The position numbers were made by a program, and so were the translations under genes. Source: Allorhizocola rhizosphaerae (lineage in GTDB: Bacteria > Actinomycetota > Actinomycetes > Mycobacteriales > Micromonosporaceae). From it: a stretch of DNA of 64,000 nt. Position 1 is the stretch's first letter. Each line of letters starts with the position of its first letter. The stretch lies in contig NZ_QJUG01000002.1 in the NCBI RefSeq assembly GCF_003426775.1, forward strand, positions 48,764 to 112,763, written 5' to 3'. Of the stretch, positions 33,487 to 41,680 are shown piece after piece. Below the pieces are notes generated by a model, which saw only the letters and a program-made list of their open reading frames with translations, was not told where the DNA came from and made no database searches.

Positions 33487-35205
33487 ATGCGAGGCCGAGT
33501 AGCCCTTGTGACAGCTCTCCTGCTGGCGGTCAGCCAGACCGCGTCGGCCTGCCCGGGCGACGGCGGGCAGCAGGCGGCACCCGCGGGTGCGGGCGGATAT
33601 CCGCGCAACGAGACGCTATACACCAGCGGGACCCAGTGGGGCCCGCCGAGCAGTTGGAACCCGGTCATCCCCGGCGGCGTGACGGGAACCGTCGGTCTCA
33701 TCTACGAGACGTTGTTCCTGTATGACCCGAACAAGCTGGCGATGACGCCGTGGCTCGCCGAGAAGGGCGAGTGGACCGGCGACAAGGTGTACACGCTGAC
33801 CATTCGCGAGGGCGTGACGTGGGGCGACGGCAAGCCGTTCACCGCCGAGGACGTCAAGTACACATTGGAGCTCGGCAAGATCAAGGCTGTGCCGTACTCG
33901 AACCTGTGGACGTGGCTGGCCAGTGCCGAGGTGACCGACCCCAAGACCGTGAAGTTCACCTTCTCCGACGTGCGCTACCAGGAGTGGGACAACTTCCTCT
34001 ACGAAAACGCCATCGTGCCCAAGCACATCTGGTCGACGCGGTCCGAGGCCGACATCACGACCACGAAGAACGAGAAGCCCGTCGGCACCGGGCCGTATGA
34101 GTACCTGACGCACGACCAGGACCGCTCCGTCTACAAGAAGAAGGCGAGCTGGTGGGCGACTAAAGCCCTTAAGCTGGAGGTCAAGCCGACCTACATCGTG
34201 GACATCGTGAACTCCAGCAACGAGGTCGCGATGGGCCTTCTGCTGCAGGGCAAGATGGACCTGAGCAACAACTTCCTGCCCGGCGTCGCCAACCTGGTGA
34301 AGGGCAGCTTCAACATCAAGACGTATTACCCCGAACCGCCGTACATGCTGTCGGCCAACGTGGCGATGCTCATCCCCAACACCACCAAGGCGCCGATGAA
34401 CGACGCGGCGTTCCGCCGGGCACTCGCCCACTCGATCGACACGAAGAAGATCGTGGAGGGTGTGTACGGCAAGCTCGTGAAGCAGGCCGACCCGACCGGG
34501 CTGCTGCCGGTCTGGGAGAAATACATCGACAAGGCCGCGGTCAGCGCGCTCGGCTTCACCTTCGACACGGCGAAGGCGAAGTCCATGCTCACCGCCGCCG
34601 GATACACGGATAAAAATGGAGACGGCTTCGTCGAGGCGCCCAACGGCTCGGCCATCAAGCTGTCGCTCATCGTCCCGGCCGGATGGACCGATTGGATGGA
34701 GGCCATCCGGGTGATCAGCTCGGGCGCGCAGGCGGCCGGCATCAACATTGTGCCGGAGTTCCCCGACTCGGGCGCGCTCGACGACGCGCGCACCGCGGGC
34801 AACTTCGACCTGCTGATCAACAACTGGACCGAGATGAGCAACACGCCGTGGACCTTCTACAACTACCTGTTCCAGCTGCCGGTACAGGAAAAGCAGTTCA
34901 ATGCCAACTTCGAGCGTTACACCAACGACTCGGCGTGGGCCTTGGTGCAGAAGCTGTCGCGCACGCCGACCGACAAGCCGGAGTTCCAAACGACGCTGGC
35001 TGAGCTGCAAAAGATCCACCTGACCGAACTGCCCGCGATCCCGTTGTGGTTCAACGGGTTGTGGTCGCAGGTCAACGACAGCGTGTGGACCAACTGGCCG
35101 TCGTCGGCGCCGGACGCGCCCAAGCACCTGCCGACGACGTGGAACAACTTCTGGGAGCGCGGCGCCATCTACATGTTGTGCGACCTGAAGCCAGTGTCCA
35201 AGTAA
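33487..35205 (+). CDS. Peptide-type ABC transporter substrate-binding protein (SBP family 5), oligosaccharide uptake
   Basis: A 572-residue SBP_bac_5 protein with an N-terminal export signal ending in a lipobox-like QTASAC. Landmarks are REGVTWGDGKPFTAEDVKYTLELG, VGTGPYEY and FRRALAHSIDTKKIVEG. Several peptide-type binding proteins in saccharolytic bacteria carry cello-, xylo- or manno-oligosaccharides. The presence of a LacI regulator and a terminal mannanase gene points to manno-oligosaccharides here. The ATG at 33487 follows GGAG by two to three bases and an AAAGG further upstream; the longer frame from 33415 would lack a proper signal. Confidence 0.93.
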   Translation: MRGRVALVTALLLAVSQTASACPGDGGQQAAPAGAGGYPRNETLYTSGTQWGPPSSWNPVIPGGVTGTVGLIYETLFLYDPNKLAMTPWLAEKGEWTGDKVYTLTIREGVTWGDGKPFTAEDVKYTLELGKIKAVPYSNLWTWLASAEVTDPKTVKFTFSDVRYQEWDNFLYENAIVPKHIWSTRSEADITTTKNEKPVGTGPYEYLTHDQDRSVYKKKASWWATKALKLEVKPTYIVDIVNSSNEVAMGLLLQGKMDLSNNFLPGVANLVKGSFNIKTYYPEPPYMLSANVAMLIPNTTKAPMNDAAFRRALAHSIDTKKIVEGVYGKLVKQADPTGLLPVWEKYIDKAAVSALGFTFDTAKAKSMLTAAGYTDKNGDGFVEAPNGSAIKLSLIVPAGWTDWMEAIRVISSGAQAAGINIVPEFPDSGALDDARTAGNFDLLINNWTEMSNTPWTFYNYLFQLPVQEKQFNANFERYTNDSAWALVQKLSRTPTDKPEFQTTLAELQKIHLTELPAIPLWFNGLWSQVNDSVWTNWPSSAPDAPKHLPTTWNNFWERGAIYMLCDLKPVSK

Positions 35206-35227
35206 GTCCACATAGGAGGCTGGCGGC

Positions 35228-36220
35228 ATGCACCGGTACTTCGGGCGCAAAACGCTCATCTACCTGTTGACGTTCATCGTCGCGGTGACGCTCAACTGGC
35301 TGATCCCGCGGTTCATGCCCGGGGATCCGGTGCTGCGCATGCTCACCCGCACGTCGGTGTCCAACCCGGAGGCGATCGCGCCCATGCGCGAGTACTACGA
35401 GCGCGTCTTCGGGTTGGACGTCCCGCTCTGGCAGCAATACGTGAACTATTGGGTGCAGCTGCTCAAGGGCAACATGGGCGTGAGCGTGTGGCTGTTCCCG
35501 ACACCGGTCACCGAGGTCATCACGCGGGCCGTTCCCTACACGCTCGCGTTGTTGATACCGGCGATCCTGCTCAGCTGGATCGCCGGCAACAAGGTGGGCG
35601 CGCTCGCGGCGCGGCGCAAGTGGCTGGACAACACCGTGCTTCCGGTGGGCTATGTGCTCACGGCCACGCCCTACATGTGGCTGGGCATCCTGCTCGCGTG
35701 GAGCCTGGGGATCGTCGGCGGAATCTTCCCCGTGGCGGGCGGATACAGCTTCGAGCTTCGGCCGGAGTGGTCGCTGGCGTTCGTTGGAAACCTGTTCAGC
35801 CACTGGTTCCTGCCGTTCCTGTCGCTGTTTCTGGTCGCTTTTGGAGGGTGGGCGATCGGCATGCGAAATCTGATCATCTATGAGCTGGAGGCGGATTACG
35901 CCAACTACCTGGAAACGCTTGGGGCGCCGCGCTCTTTGATCAGACGGTACGCATTCCGCAACGCGCTCTTGCCTCAGCTCACCGGGCTGGCGCTGCAGCT
36001 GGGCGTCCTGGTGGCCGGGGCGCTCGTCACGGAGATCGTGTTCGCCTATCCGGGCCTGGGTTACCTCATCCTCTCGGCGATCCAGAACCAGGACTTCTTC
36101 CTCCTGCAGGGCACGTTCCTGTTCGTGGTGATCGGCGTGCTGCTGGCCAACTTCGTGATCGATGTCATTTACGTGATCGTCGACCCGCGGGTGCGGGTGG
36201 GAATGCAGGGCGCGTCATGA
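35228..36220 (+). CDS. Peptide-type ABC transporter permease (DppB-like)
   Basis: A 330-residue membrane permease with a long first extracytoplasmic loop, six spans and the EAA region LETLGAPRSLIRRYAFRNALLPQLTGLA. AGGAGG lies eight bases before the ATG. Its TGA at 36218-36220 falls inside a 72-bp repeat that carries the junction to the second permease. It forms the oligosaccharide channel together with that second permease. Confidence 0.93.
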   Translation: MHRYFGRKTLIYLLTFIVAVTLNWLIPRFMPGDPVLRMLTRTSVSNPEAIAPMREYYERVFGLDVPLWQQYVNYWVQLLKGNMGVSVWLFPTPVTEVITRAVPYTLALLIPAILLSWIAGNKVGALAARRKWLDNTVLPVGYVLTATPYMWLGILLAWSLGIVGGIFPVAGGYSFELRPEWSLAFVGNLFSHWFLPFLSLFLVAFGGWAIGMRNLIIYELEADYANYLETLGAPRSLIRRYAFRNALLPQLTGLALQLGVLVAGALVTEIVFAYPGLGYLILSAIQNQDFFLLQGTFLFVVIGVLLANFVIDVIYVIVDPRVRVGMQGAS

Positions 36221-36288
36221 GCGAGGGTTTGTCCCGAGTGAATCAGCAGGCATGCCCCGCGAAGCGAAGCGTAGGGAGGCCATGGTGA
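36217..36288 (+). repeat. 72-bp junction repeat, copy 1 (between the permease genes)
   Basis: This block starts at the ATGA ending the first permease gene and ends at the ATGGTGA that opens the second. It is 60/72 identical, without gaps, to 38051-38122 at the ATPase junction. Its frame reads as a 23-codon mini-ORF (from ATG 36217, ending PW-stop), and it supplies a GGGAGG just before the next start. Confidence 0.8.
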
Positions 36289-37124
36289 GAGAGCAGTTCT
36301 ATTTCGCGTTTCGCAATCGCAAAGTGGTGGGCGGGCTCTCGGTCATTCTCGGGTTGCTCGTGTTGGGGCTGGTGGCTCCGCTGTTCGCCGACTACGGGCC
36401 CAATGAGTATGTGGGCCCGCCGGCCGCGCCGCCGTCCGGCGAATTCCTGTTCGGCACCACGACCTTCGGCCAGGACGTGTTCCTCCAGTTCACCACGGGC
36501 CTGCGCTCGACCTTCCTGGTGGGAGTGCTCGGCGGCGGGATCGCCGCGCTGATCGGGATGACCATCGGGTTCGTCGCGGGTTACCGGGGCGGGCTGCTCG
36601 ACGAGGTGCTCAACATGCTGACCAACGTGGTGCTGGTGCTGCCCGCGCTCGCGGTGCTGATCATCCTGCATGCCTATCTGGGCATCAAAAGTATTCCCGC
36701 GCAGGCGCTTTTCATCGGGGCGTTCTCGTGGCCGTGGGTGGCGCGGGCGGTGCGAGCGCAGACGCTCTCGTTACGTTCGCGTGAGTTCGTCGACCTGGCA
36801 AGGCTTTCCGGGATGGGTACGATGCGCATCATCCGGCGCGAGATCGCGCCCAACATGAGCTCCTATCTGCTGCTCACGTTCATCCTCCTGTTTGGAGGCG
36901 CCGTGCTGTTCGCGGCCACACTGGACTTCATCGGGCTCGGGCCGACCGAGTCCGTGTCGTTGGGCCTGATGATGAACAACGCCGTGCACTGGAGCGCCCT
37001 CCACTTGGGACTGTGGTGGTGGTTCGTGCCGCCGGGGCTCGGCATCACCGCGATCGTGGGCGCGCTATATGTCACCAATGTCGGGCTGGACGAGGTGTTC
37101 AACCCGCGGCTTCGAGAGATGTGA
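36282..37124 (+). CDS. Peptide-type ABC transporter permease (DppC-like)
   Basis: A 280-residue permease with six membrane spans, a DppC-type TTTFGQDVFLQF loop and EAA region LSGMGTMRIIRREIAPNM. It pairs with the preceding permease. The start codon lies at the end of the 72-bp junction repeat: ATG 36282 (two bases after GGGAGG) or GTG 36285 (five bases after it) are both possible; the in-frame ATG at 36252 lies inside the repeat and is less likely. The following ATPase gene begins within a few bases of its stop. Confidence 0.92.
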   Translation: MVREQFYFAFRNRKVVGGLSVILGLLVLGLVAPLFADYGPNEYVGPPAAPPSGEFLFGTTTFGQDVFLQFTTGLRSTFLVGVLGGGIAALIGMTIGFVAGYRGGLLDEVLNMLTNVVLVLPALAVLIILHAYLGIKSIPAQALFIGAFSWPWVARAVRAQTLSLRSREFVDLARLSGMGTMRIIRREIAPNMSSYLLLTFILLFGGAVLFAATLDFIGLGPTESVSLGLMMNNAVHWSALHLGLWWWFVPPGLGITAIVGALYVTNVGLDEVFNPRLREM

Positions 37125-37129
37125 GCGCC

Positions 37130-38122
37130 GTGAGCCTTCAGGTGGACAACCTGCGCGTGTACTACCGCACGACGCGGGGCGATGTGAAAGCGCTCGACGG
37201 GGTCACGTTCGAGGTGGCCGACCGGGAAATCATGGGGCTGGCCGGCGAGTCGGGCTGCGGCAAGTCGACCCTTGCCAAAAGCCTTATCCGGTACGACGGC
37301 AGGATGCGCCATGTGAGCGGCAAGGCCCTGCTGGACGGGTTGTCGTTGCCGGGCGGGCGATACACGAAGGTGTCGCTGATCCCGCAGTACGCGATGAGCG
37401 CGATGAACCCGACCGTCAAGATTGGACGGTTGATTGCGGACCTCGTGCGGGCGCACGGATGGTCGTATCGTGAGCTGCTGCCCGAGCTGGTGCGCCGGCT
37501 CGAACTGGTCGGGCTGTCGGCGGACGTGCTGAACAACTATCCCATCGAGCTGTCGGGCGGGATGAAGCAGCGCGCGGTGATGGTGCTGTCCACTCTGCTC
37601 AACCCGTCGCTGCTGATCGCCGACGAGGTGACGTCCGCATTGGACGTGACCAACCAGCGGGCGGTCGCCGAGACGCTGGTGCAGTTCAGGGATCGCGGGT
37701 TCGTCACGAGCATGATCGTGGTGACGCACGATATCTCGCTGGTGTACCAGATCGCCGACACGATCCTGGTGATGTATGCGGGCAAGCTCGCCGAGAAGGC
37801 TCCAGCCGAGGTGCTCGTGAACGCGCCGAAGCACCCCTACACGCGCTTGCTCATCTCGTCGCTGCCCGAAGTGGGCGTGCGGCACGCGACACGCAAGCTG
37901 ACAGGGATTCCGGGGCGGCCGCCGCACCTGCTCAACCCGCCGACCGGATGTCGGTTCAGGGATCGGTGCCCGCTCGCGTATGACCGGTGCGCCGAGGAGC
38001 CGCCGTTCACGGAGGTCGAGCCGGGCCACTTCGTGGCGTGCTGGAAGGCCATGAGCGAGGGCTCGCCCGGAGAGAATCAGGAGGCGTGCGCCGCGGAGCG
38101 CAGCGGAGGGACGCCATGGTGA
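37130..38122 (+). CDS. Peptide-type ABC transporter ATPase (DppD-like)
   Basis: A 330-residue ATPase with Walker A GESGCGKS, Q-loop VSLIPQYAMSAMNP, signature LSGGMKQR, Walker B LLIADEVTSALD (Val replaces the usual Pro after DE), H-loop VTHDISL and the oligo_HPY-type end RFRDRCPLAYDRC. The last 24 residues are encoded by the second copy of the 72-bp junction repeat and look foreign to the family. GTG 37130 matches the family N-terminus (SLQVDNLRVYY); GTG 37121, overlapping the permease stop, is an alternative. Confidence 0.92.
   Translation: MSLQVDNLRVYYRTTRGDVKALDGVTFEVADREIMGLAGESGCGKSTLAKSLIRYDGRMRHVSGKALLDGLSLPGGRYTKVSLIPQYAMSAMNPTVKIGRLIADLVRAHGWSYRELLPELVRRLELVGLSADVLNNYPIELSGGMKQRAVMVLSTLLNPSLLIADEVTSALDVTNQRAVAETLVQFRDRGFVTSMIVVTHDISLVYQIADTILVMYAGKLAEKAPAEVLVNAPKHPYTRLLISSLPEVGVRHATRKLTGIPGRPPHLLNPPTGCRFRDRCPLAYDRCAEEPPFTEVEPGHFVACWKAMSEGSPGENQEACAAERSGGTPW
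38051..38122 (+). repeat. 72-bp junction repeat, copy 2 (between the ATPase genes)
   Basis: The block from ATGAGCGAGG to ATGGTGA is 60/72 identical to 36217-36288 and of equal length. Here it is fused in frame to the end of the first ATPase, encodes its last 24 codons position (ending PW-stop) and carries GGAGGG five bases before the ATG of the second ATPase. Confidence 0.8.
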
Positions 38123-38901
38123 TGCTCGCGCTCGAAGGTGTGACTAAGGTTTATCAGGTCGGCGCGTTCGGGCGGCGCAAGCTCACGGCCGTGAGTGAGG
38201 TCAGCTTCGACGTGGGTGAGGGTGAAGTCATCGCGCTGATCGGGGAGAGCGGCAGCGGCAAGTCCACCATCGGGCGCATGGTGCTACGCCTGGCAAGCCC
38301 GTCCGGTGGACGAATTCTCTTCGGGGGCAAGGACATCACCGGCATCCGCGAGCATGACTACCGGCGCGAGGTGCAGGGCGTGTTTCAGGACCCGTTCAGC
38401 AGCTTCAACCCGATCTTCAGGGCTGACCGGGTACTGCATATGATTAGAGAAGGGTTTTTCCCTCGTCTCAACAATGCGCAGTGGATGTCCAAAGTGGAGG
38501 CCGCGCTGGAGTCGGTCAGCCTGGACCCGGCGCAGGTGCTCGGCCGCTATCCGCACCAGCTTTCCGGCGGGCAGATGCAGCGCATGCTCATCGCCCGCGC
38601 GCTGCTCCTGGACATCCGGCTGCTGGTGGCCGATGAGCTGATCAGCATGCTCGACGCGTCCACACGGATCGATGTGCTGAATCTTTTGGCCGACTTGAAG
38701 CAGCGCGGGCTGGGCATCCTGTTCATCACGCACGATCTGTCGCTCGGGCACTACCTGAGCGATCGCACGGTCATCCTGCGCCGGGGCGAGGTGGTCGAGA
38801 CCGGACCGACGACCGAGGTCTTCGCCGCGCCGAGCCATGCGTACACGCGGCTCATGCTCGAGTCCGTCCCTCGGCTGCACCAAAAATGGGAGAGCAAATG
38901 A
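38116..38901 (+). CDS. Peptide-type ABC transporter ATPase (DppF-like)
   Basis: A 261-residue ATPase: Walker A GESGSGKS, Q-loop GVFQDPFSSFNP, signature LSGGQMQR, H-loop ITHDLSLGHY. The Walker B region reads LLVADELISMLD, so the normal DEPTSALD is changed after the catalytic DE, as also partly seen in its partner. The ATG overlaps the end of the first ATPase (ATGGTGA), and its stop overlaps the ATG of the mannanase gene. It completes the oligosaccharide importer. Confidence 0.92.
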   Translation: MVMLALEGVTKVYQVGAFGRRKLTAVSEVSFDVGEGEVIALIGESGSGKSTIGRMVLRLASPSGGRILFGGKDITGIREHDYRREVQGVFQDPFSSFNPIFRADRVLHMIREGFFPRLNNAQWMSKVEAALESVSLDPAQVLGRYPHQLSGGQMQRMLIARALLLDIRLLVADELISMLDASTRIDVLNLLADLKQRGLGILFITHDLSLGHYLSDRTVILRRGEVVETGPTTEVFAAPSHAYTRLMLESVPRLHQKWESK

Positions 38902-40832
38902 TCAGGCGGCTTTTGGCGCTCGTGGCGGTGTCGACTCTCGCATTGCTGTCGGGCGCGGCGGCGGTGCAGGCGCATGCCGAGTCCGGCTTCGTGACGCGGC
39001 ATGGAAAAGACCTGCGGCTCAATGGAAAGACATTTCGATTTGGCGGTACCAATAACTACTACCTGATGTACAAGTCCCCGCTGATGGTCGACGACGTGTT
39101 CGCCGACGCCAAGGCGGCCGGCTTCACGGTGCTGCGCACGTGGGGCTTCCTGGACATCGGCAACCAGGACGGGTCAAACTCGGTGCGGGGCAAGGCCGAC
39201 GGCATCTACTTCCAATACTGGGACGGCGATTCGCCCGCCTACAATGACGGCGCGGATGGCTTGCAGAAGCTGGACTACGTGTTGTATTCGGCGCGGCGGC
39301 ACGGCGTCAAACTCATCATCCCGCTCACTAATAACTGGAACGACTTCGGCGGCATGGACCAATATGTGCGCTGGGCGGGCGGGCAATACCATGACGACTT
39401 CTACACCAATCCCGTGATTCGCGGATGGTATCAGGACTGGATCACGCACGTCCTGACCCGCGTGAACCCGTTGACGGGAGTGGCATACAAGGACGATCCG
39501 ACGGTGATGGCTTGGGAGCTGGGCAACGAGCCGCGGTGCCTGTCGGCCGGTGCATATCCACGCTCGCCGAACTGCACGACCGCGACGCTGGTGGCCTGGG
39601 CCGACCAGATCAGCCGGCACATCAAGTCGGTGGACCCGAACCACCTGGTGGGTGTCGGTGACGAGGGCTTCTTCTGCGACGACCCGGCACACTCGGATTG
39701 GACCCGCAACTGTGGGGAGGGTGTGGACACGGTCGCGTTCACGCGGTTGCCTGGGATCGACCTGATGTCGTTCCACATCTACCCCACCTCGTGGGGCAAA
39801 GACCTTCCGTGGACTTATGAGTGGATCAAGCGGCACGTGCGGGAGGCCGACCGGATCGGCAAGCCCGTGCTGTGGGGAGAGTTCGGCTGGCTCGACAAGT
39901 CGACGAGGAACATTGTCTTCAAGACGTGGACCGACCTGTTCGACCGCGAAGGCGGGGACGGTTGGCTGTACTGGATTCTGAGCGGCGTGCAGGACGACGG
40001 CTCGCTGTATCCCGACTACGACGGCTATACGGTCTATTGCCCGTCGCCGGTCTGCACGACCTTGACCAACGCACATCAAGAGTTGGCCGGGCCGCAGCGG
40101 TCGCGCCCGCCAGTGGCCGACCACGACTCGGCCGTCGTCGAGTTCGGGCAGTCGGCGACACTCACGCCGCTCGCGAATGACGTGGCATATCGCACGTATC
40201 TTCAGCCGTCGACACTGCGGGTATTCGACGCGACCGGCGGCACATTCGACGTGGGTCCAAACGGGACGGTCGCTTTCACGCCTGCTTCGGGCTTCGTGGG
40301 TCGGGCAACCGCACACTACACCGTGCGCGATGCGGCCGGGCGGGTGTCCAATGTGGCCAATCTGGTGGTGACCGTGAAGCCGGACCCGACCGCGGCCATC
40401 GACATCGCGACATTCGAAAGCGGCACGCAGGAATGGGCGCCGGGCAACTGGCTGCCCGACGCGGGAGTGCTCACGCAGACCGCAGACTTCTCGCCGCAGG
40501 GCGACTTCGGTCTGCACCTGGACGTGACGGCCGGGCACTGGTTCGGTGTGTCGTTCGCCGAGCCGCTCGACCTCTCGACGAAGTCGCAGATCGTGTACGA
40601 CCTGCGCACCGGCGCCAGCGGCACGCCGGTCTCCCTGGCCGTCCAGGTCGGACCGGCGTACACCTGGTGCCAGACACCGTTCCCGTGGATCCAGCCCGAC
40701 ACGACCACCACGATCACGGTCGACCTGTTCACCGACCTGTCCTCATGTGTCGATCAGCTCAATGACGTGAAGGTGCTGTACATCTTCTTCAACCCCGGCT
40801 CTTTCGACATCGACCACGTGCGCGCCCTTTAG
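38898..40832 (+). CDS. Secreted GH5_7-like beta-mannanase with Ig-like and C-terminal carbohydrate-binding-like domains
   Basis: A 644-residue exported endo-mannanase. The Sec signal (about 1-27, ending VQAHA) is followed by the GH5_7 start pattern (FVTRHGKDLRLNGKTFRFGGTNNYY). The acid/base Glu is in MAWELGNEPRC and the nucleophile in PVLWGEFGWLD. After about residue 400 comes an Ig/cadherin-like domain (PPVADHDSAVVEFGQSATLTPLANDV) and a C-terminal beta-sandwich (about 495-644) resembling mannan-binding modules. As last gene of an importer operon (ATG overlapping the ATPase stop) it would cut mannan outside, and the importer would bring the oligomers in. A hairpin terminator follows. Confidence 0.92.
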   Translation: MIRRLLALVAVSTLALLSGAAAVQAHAESGFVTRHGKDLRLNGKTFRFGGTNNYYLMYKSPLMVDDVFADAKAAGFTVLRTWGFLDIGNQDGSNSVRGKADGIYFQYWDGDSPAYNDGADGLQKLDYVLYSARRHGVKLIIPLTNNWNDFGGMDQYVRWAGGQYHDDFYTNPVIRGWYQDWITHVLTRVNPLTGVAYKDDPTVMAWELGNEPRCLSAGAYPRSPNCTTATLVAWADQISRHIKSVDPNHLVGVGDEGFFCDDPAHSDWTRNCGEGVDTVAFTRLPGIDLMSFHIYPTSWGKDLPWTYEWIKRHVREADRIGKPVLWGEFGWLDKSTRNIVFKTWTDLFDREGGDGWLYWILSGVQDDGSLYPDYDGYTVYCPSPVCTTLTNAHQELAGPQRSRPPVADHDSAVVEFGQSATLTPLANDVAYRTYLQPSTLRVFDATGGTFDVGPNGTVAFTPASGFVGRATAHYTVRDAAGRVSNVANLVVTVKPDPTAAIDIATFESGTQEWAPGNWLPDAGVLTQTADFSPQGDFGLHLDVTAGHWFGVSFAEPLDLSTKSQIVYDLRTGASGTPVSLAVQVGPAYTWCQTPFPWIQPDTTTTITVDLFTDLSSCVDQLNDVKVLYIFFNPGSFDIDHVRAL

Positions 40833-40844
40833 CGGACACGATGA

Positions 40845-40873
40845 CCGGCAGGTGCCTCGCGCGCACCTGCCGG
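40845..40873 (+). terminator. Hairpin terminator, 11-bp perfect stem
   Basis: CCGGCAGGTGC pairs with GCACCTGCCGG across a 7-base loop, twelve bases after the mannanase stop. It closes the importer/mannanase operon. Confidence 0.85.
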
Positions 40874-40966
40874 AGTGCAACGGTTGCCACCATCCCGCTG
40901 CCGAACCGCCTACCCCGCGATGCAGGCTGCCCGGATCGAGCCGGTCGAGGCCCTTCGCCGGTAGCG

Positions 40967-41230
40967 TCACTGCCTGGTGTAGTCCGGGTCGTCGGGGCCC
41001 TCGGCGGGGTCGCTCGGGCGGTCCGGCCGCACGGCTTCGCGGTCGCGCGTGTCTTCCCACGGCTCGCCCTCGGCCGGGGGTTCCTTCTCCTGCCACGGCT
41101 CGCCCACGCGCTCCACGTCCGGGTCGCCGGCGTCCTCGTCCGTGGGCTGGCGCAGCAGCGCGTCGTCCTCGGCGGGCAGCGACCCATCGCCGGAGCGGAG
41201 GTGGCCGGCCTCAAAGTCTTGGCTCGTCAT
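40967..41230 (-). CDS. Small acidic hypothetical protein
   Basis: An 87-residue, highly hydrophilic protein rich in Asp, Glu, Pro and Arg (SLPAEDDALLRQPTDEDAGD, then EPWQEKEPPAEGEPWEDTRD). It appears disordered. Such short acidic proteins are common in actinobacteria, and the codon bias fits, but there is no known function and the ribosome-binding site is weak. Confidence 0.55.
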   Translation of the reverse strand: MTSQDFEAGHLRSGDGSLPAEDDALLRQPTDEDAGDPDVERVGEPWQEKEPPAEGEPWEDTRDREAVRPDRPSDPAEGPDDPDYTRQ

Positions 41231-41290
41231 ACCCGGACGGTTACCCCGTGGGTGCCCCGCCCAACCCGAGCCCTGTCTGGCGATGCGCCA

Positions 41291-41680
41291 CTACATGGCG
41301 GAGAGGTTAAGGATGTTGCCGTCGGGGTCGGTGAACCAGACGGCGCGCATGTTTTCGGTCTTGGCCACGTCACCGTCCCAGACCATGCCCTCGTAGTCGA
41401 ACGTCAGGAACGTGACGCCCTTCGAGCGCAGCTGCGCCACCTCGGAGTCGAACTTCGACTGGTCGGTCTCGAACGTGACCGCCGTGGCCTGGTTGGTGCC
41501 CGCGTAGGAGGACTCGTACACAAACAGGCGTCCCTGCCCGCAGCGGTAGAACAGACCGCCCGGCTCGTCGCCGCCTTCCGGGCGCAGGCCGAGCGTGTCC
41601 TCGTAGAACGTGCGCGCCCTGGCCAGGTCGGCCGTGGGCAGCGTGGGTACTGCATTCAGCTCACTAATCATGGTTTTCAC
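41291..41680 (-). CDS. VOC/glyoxalase-superfamily protein
   Basis: A 129-residue single-chain VOC-fold protein: VPTLPTADLARARTFYEDTLGL at the start, RLFVYESSYAGTNQATAV in the middle and the typical ending VWFTDPDGNILNLSAM. Members bind a metal and act in glyoxalase, dioxygenase or resistance reactions; the substrate here is unknown. The GTG start overlaps the TGA of the upstream oxidoreductase gene (GTGA); an in-frame ATG nine bases later is an alternative. Confidence 0.9.
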   Translation of the reverse strand: MKTMISELNAVPTLPTADLARARTFYEDTLGLRPEGGDEPGGLFYRCGQGRLFVYESSYAGTNQATAVTFETDQSKFDSEVAQLRSKGVTFLTFDYEGMVWDGDVAKTENMRAVWFTDPDGNILNLSAM

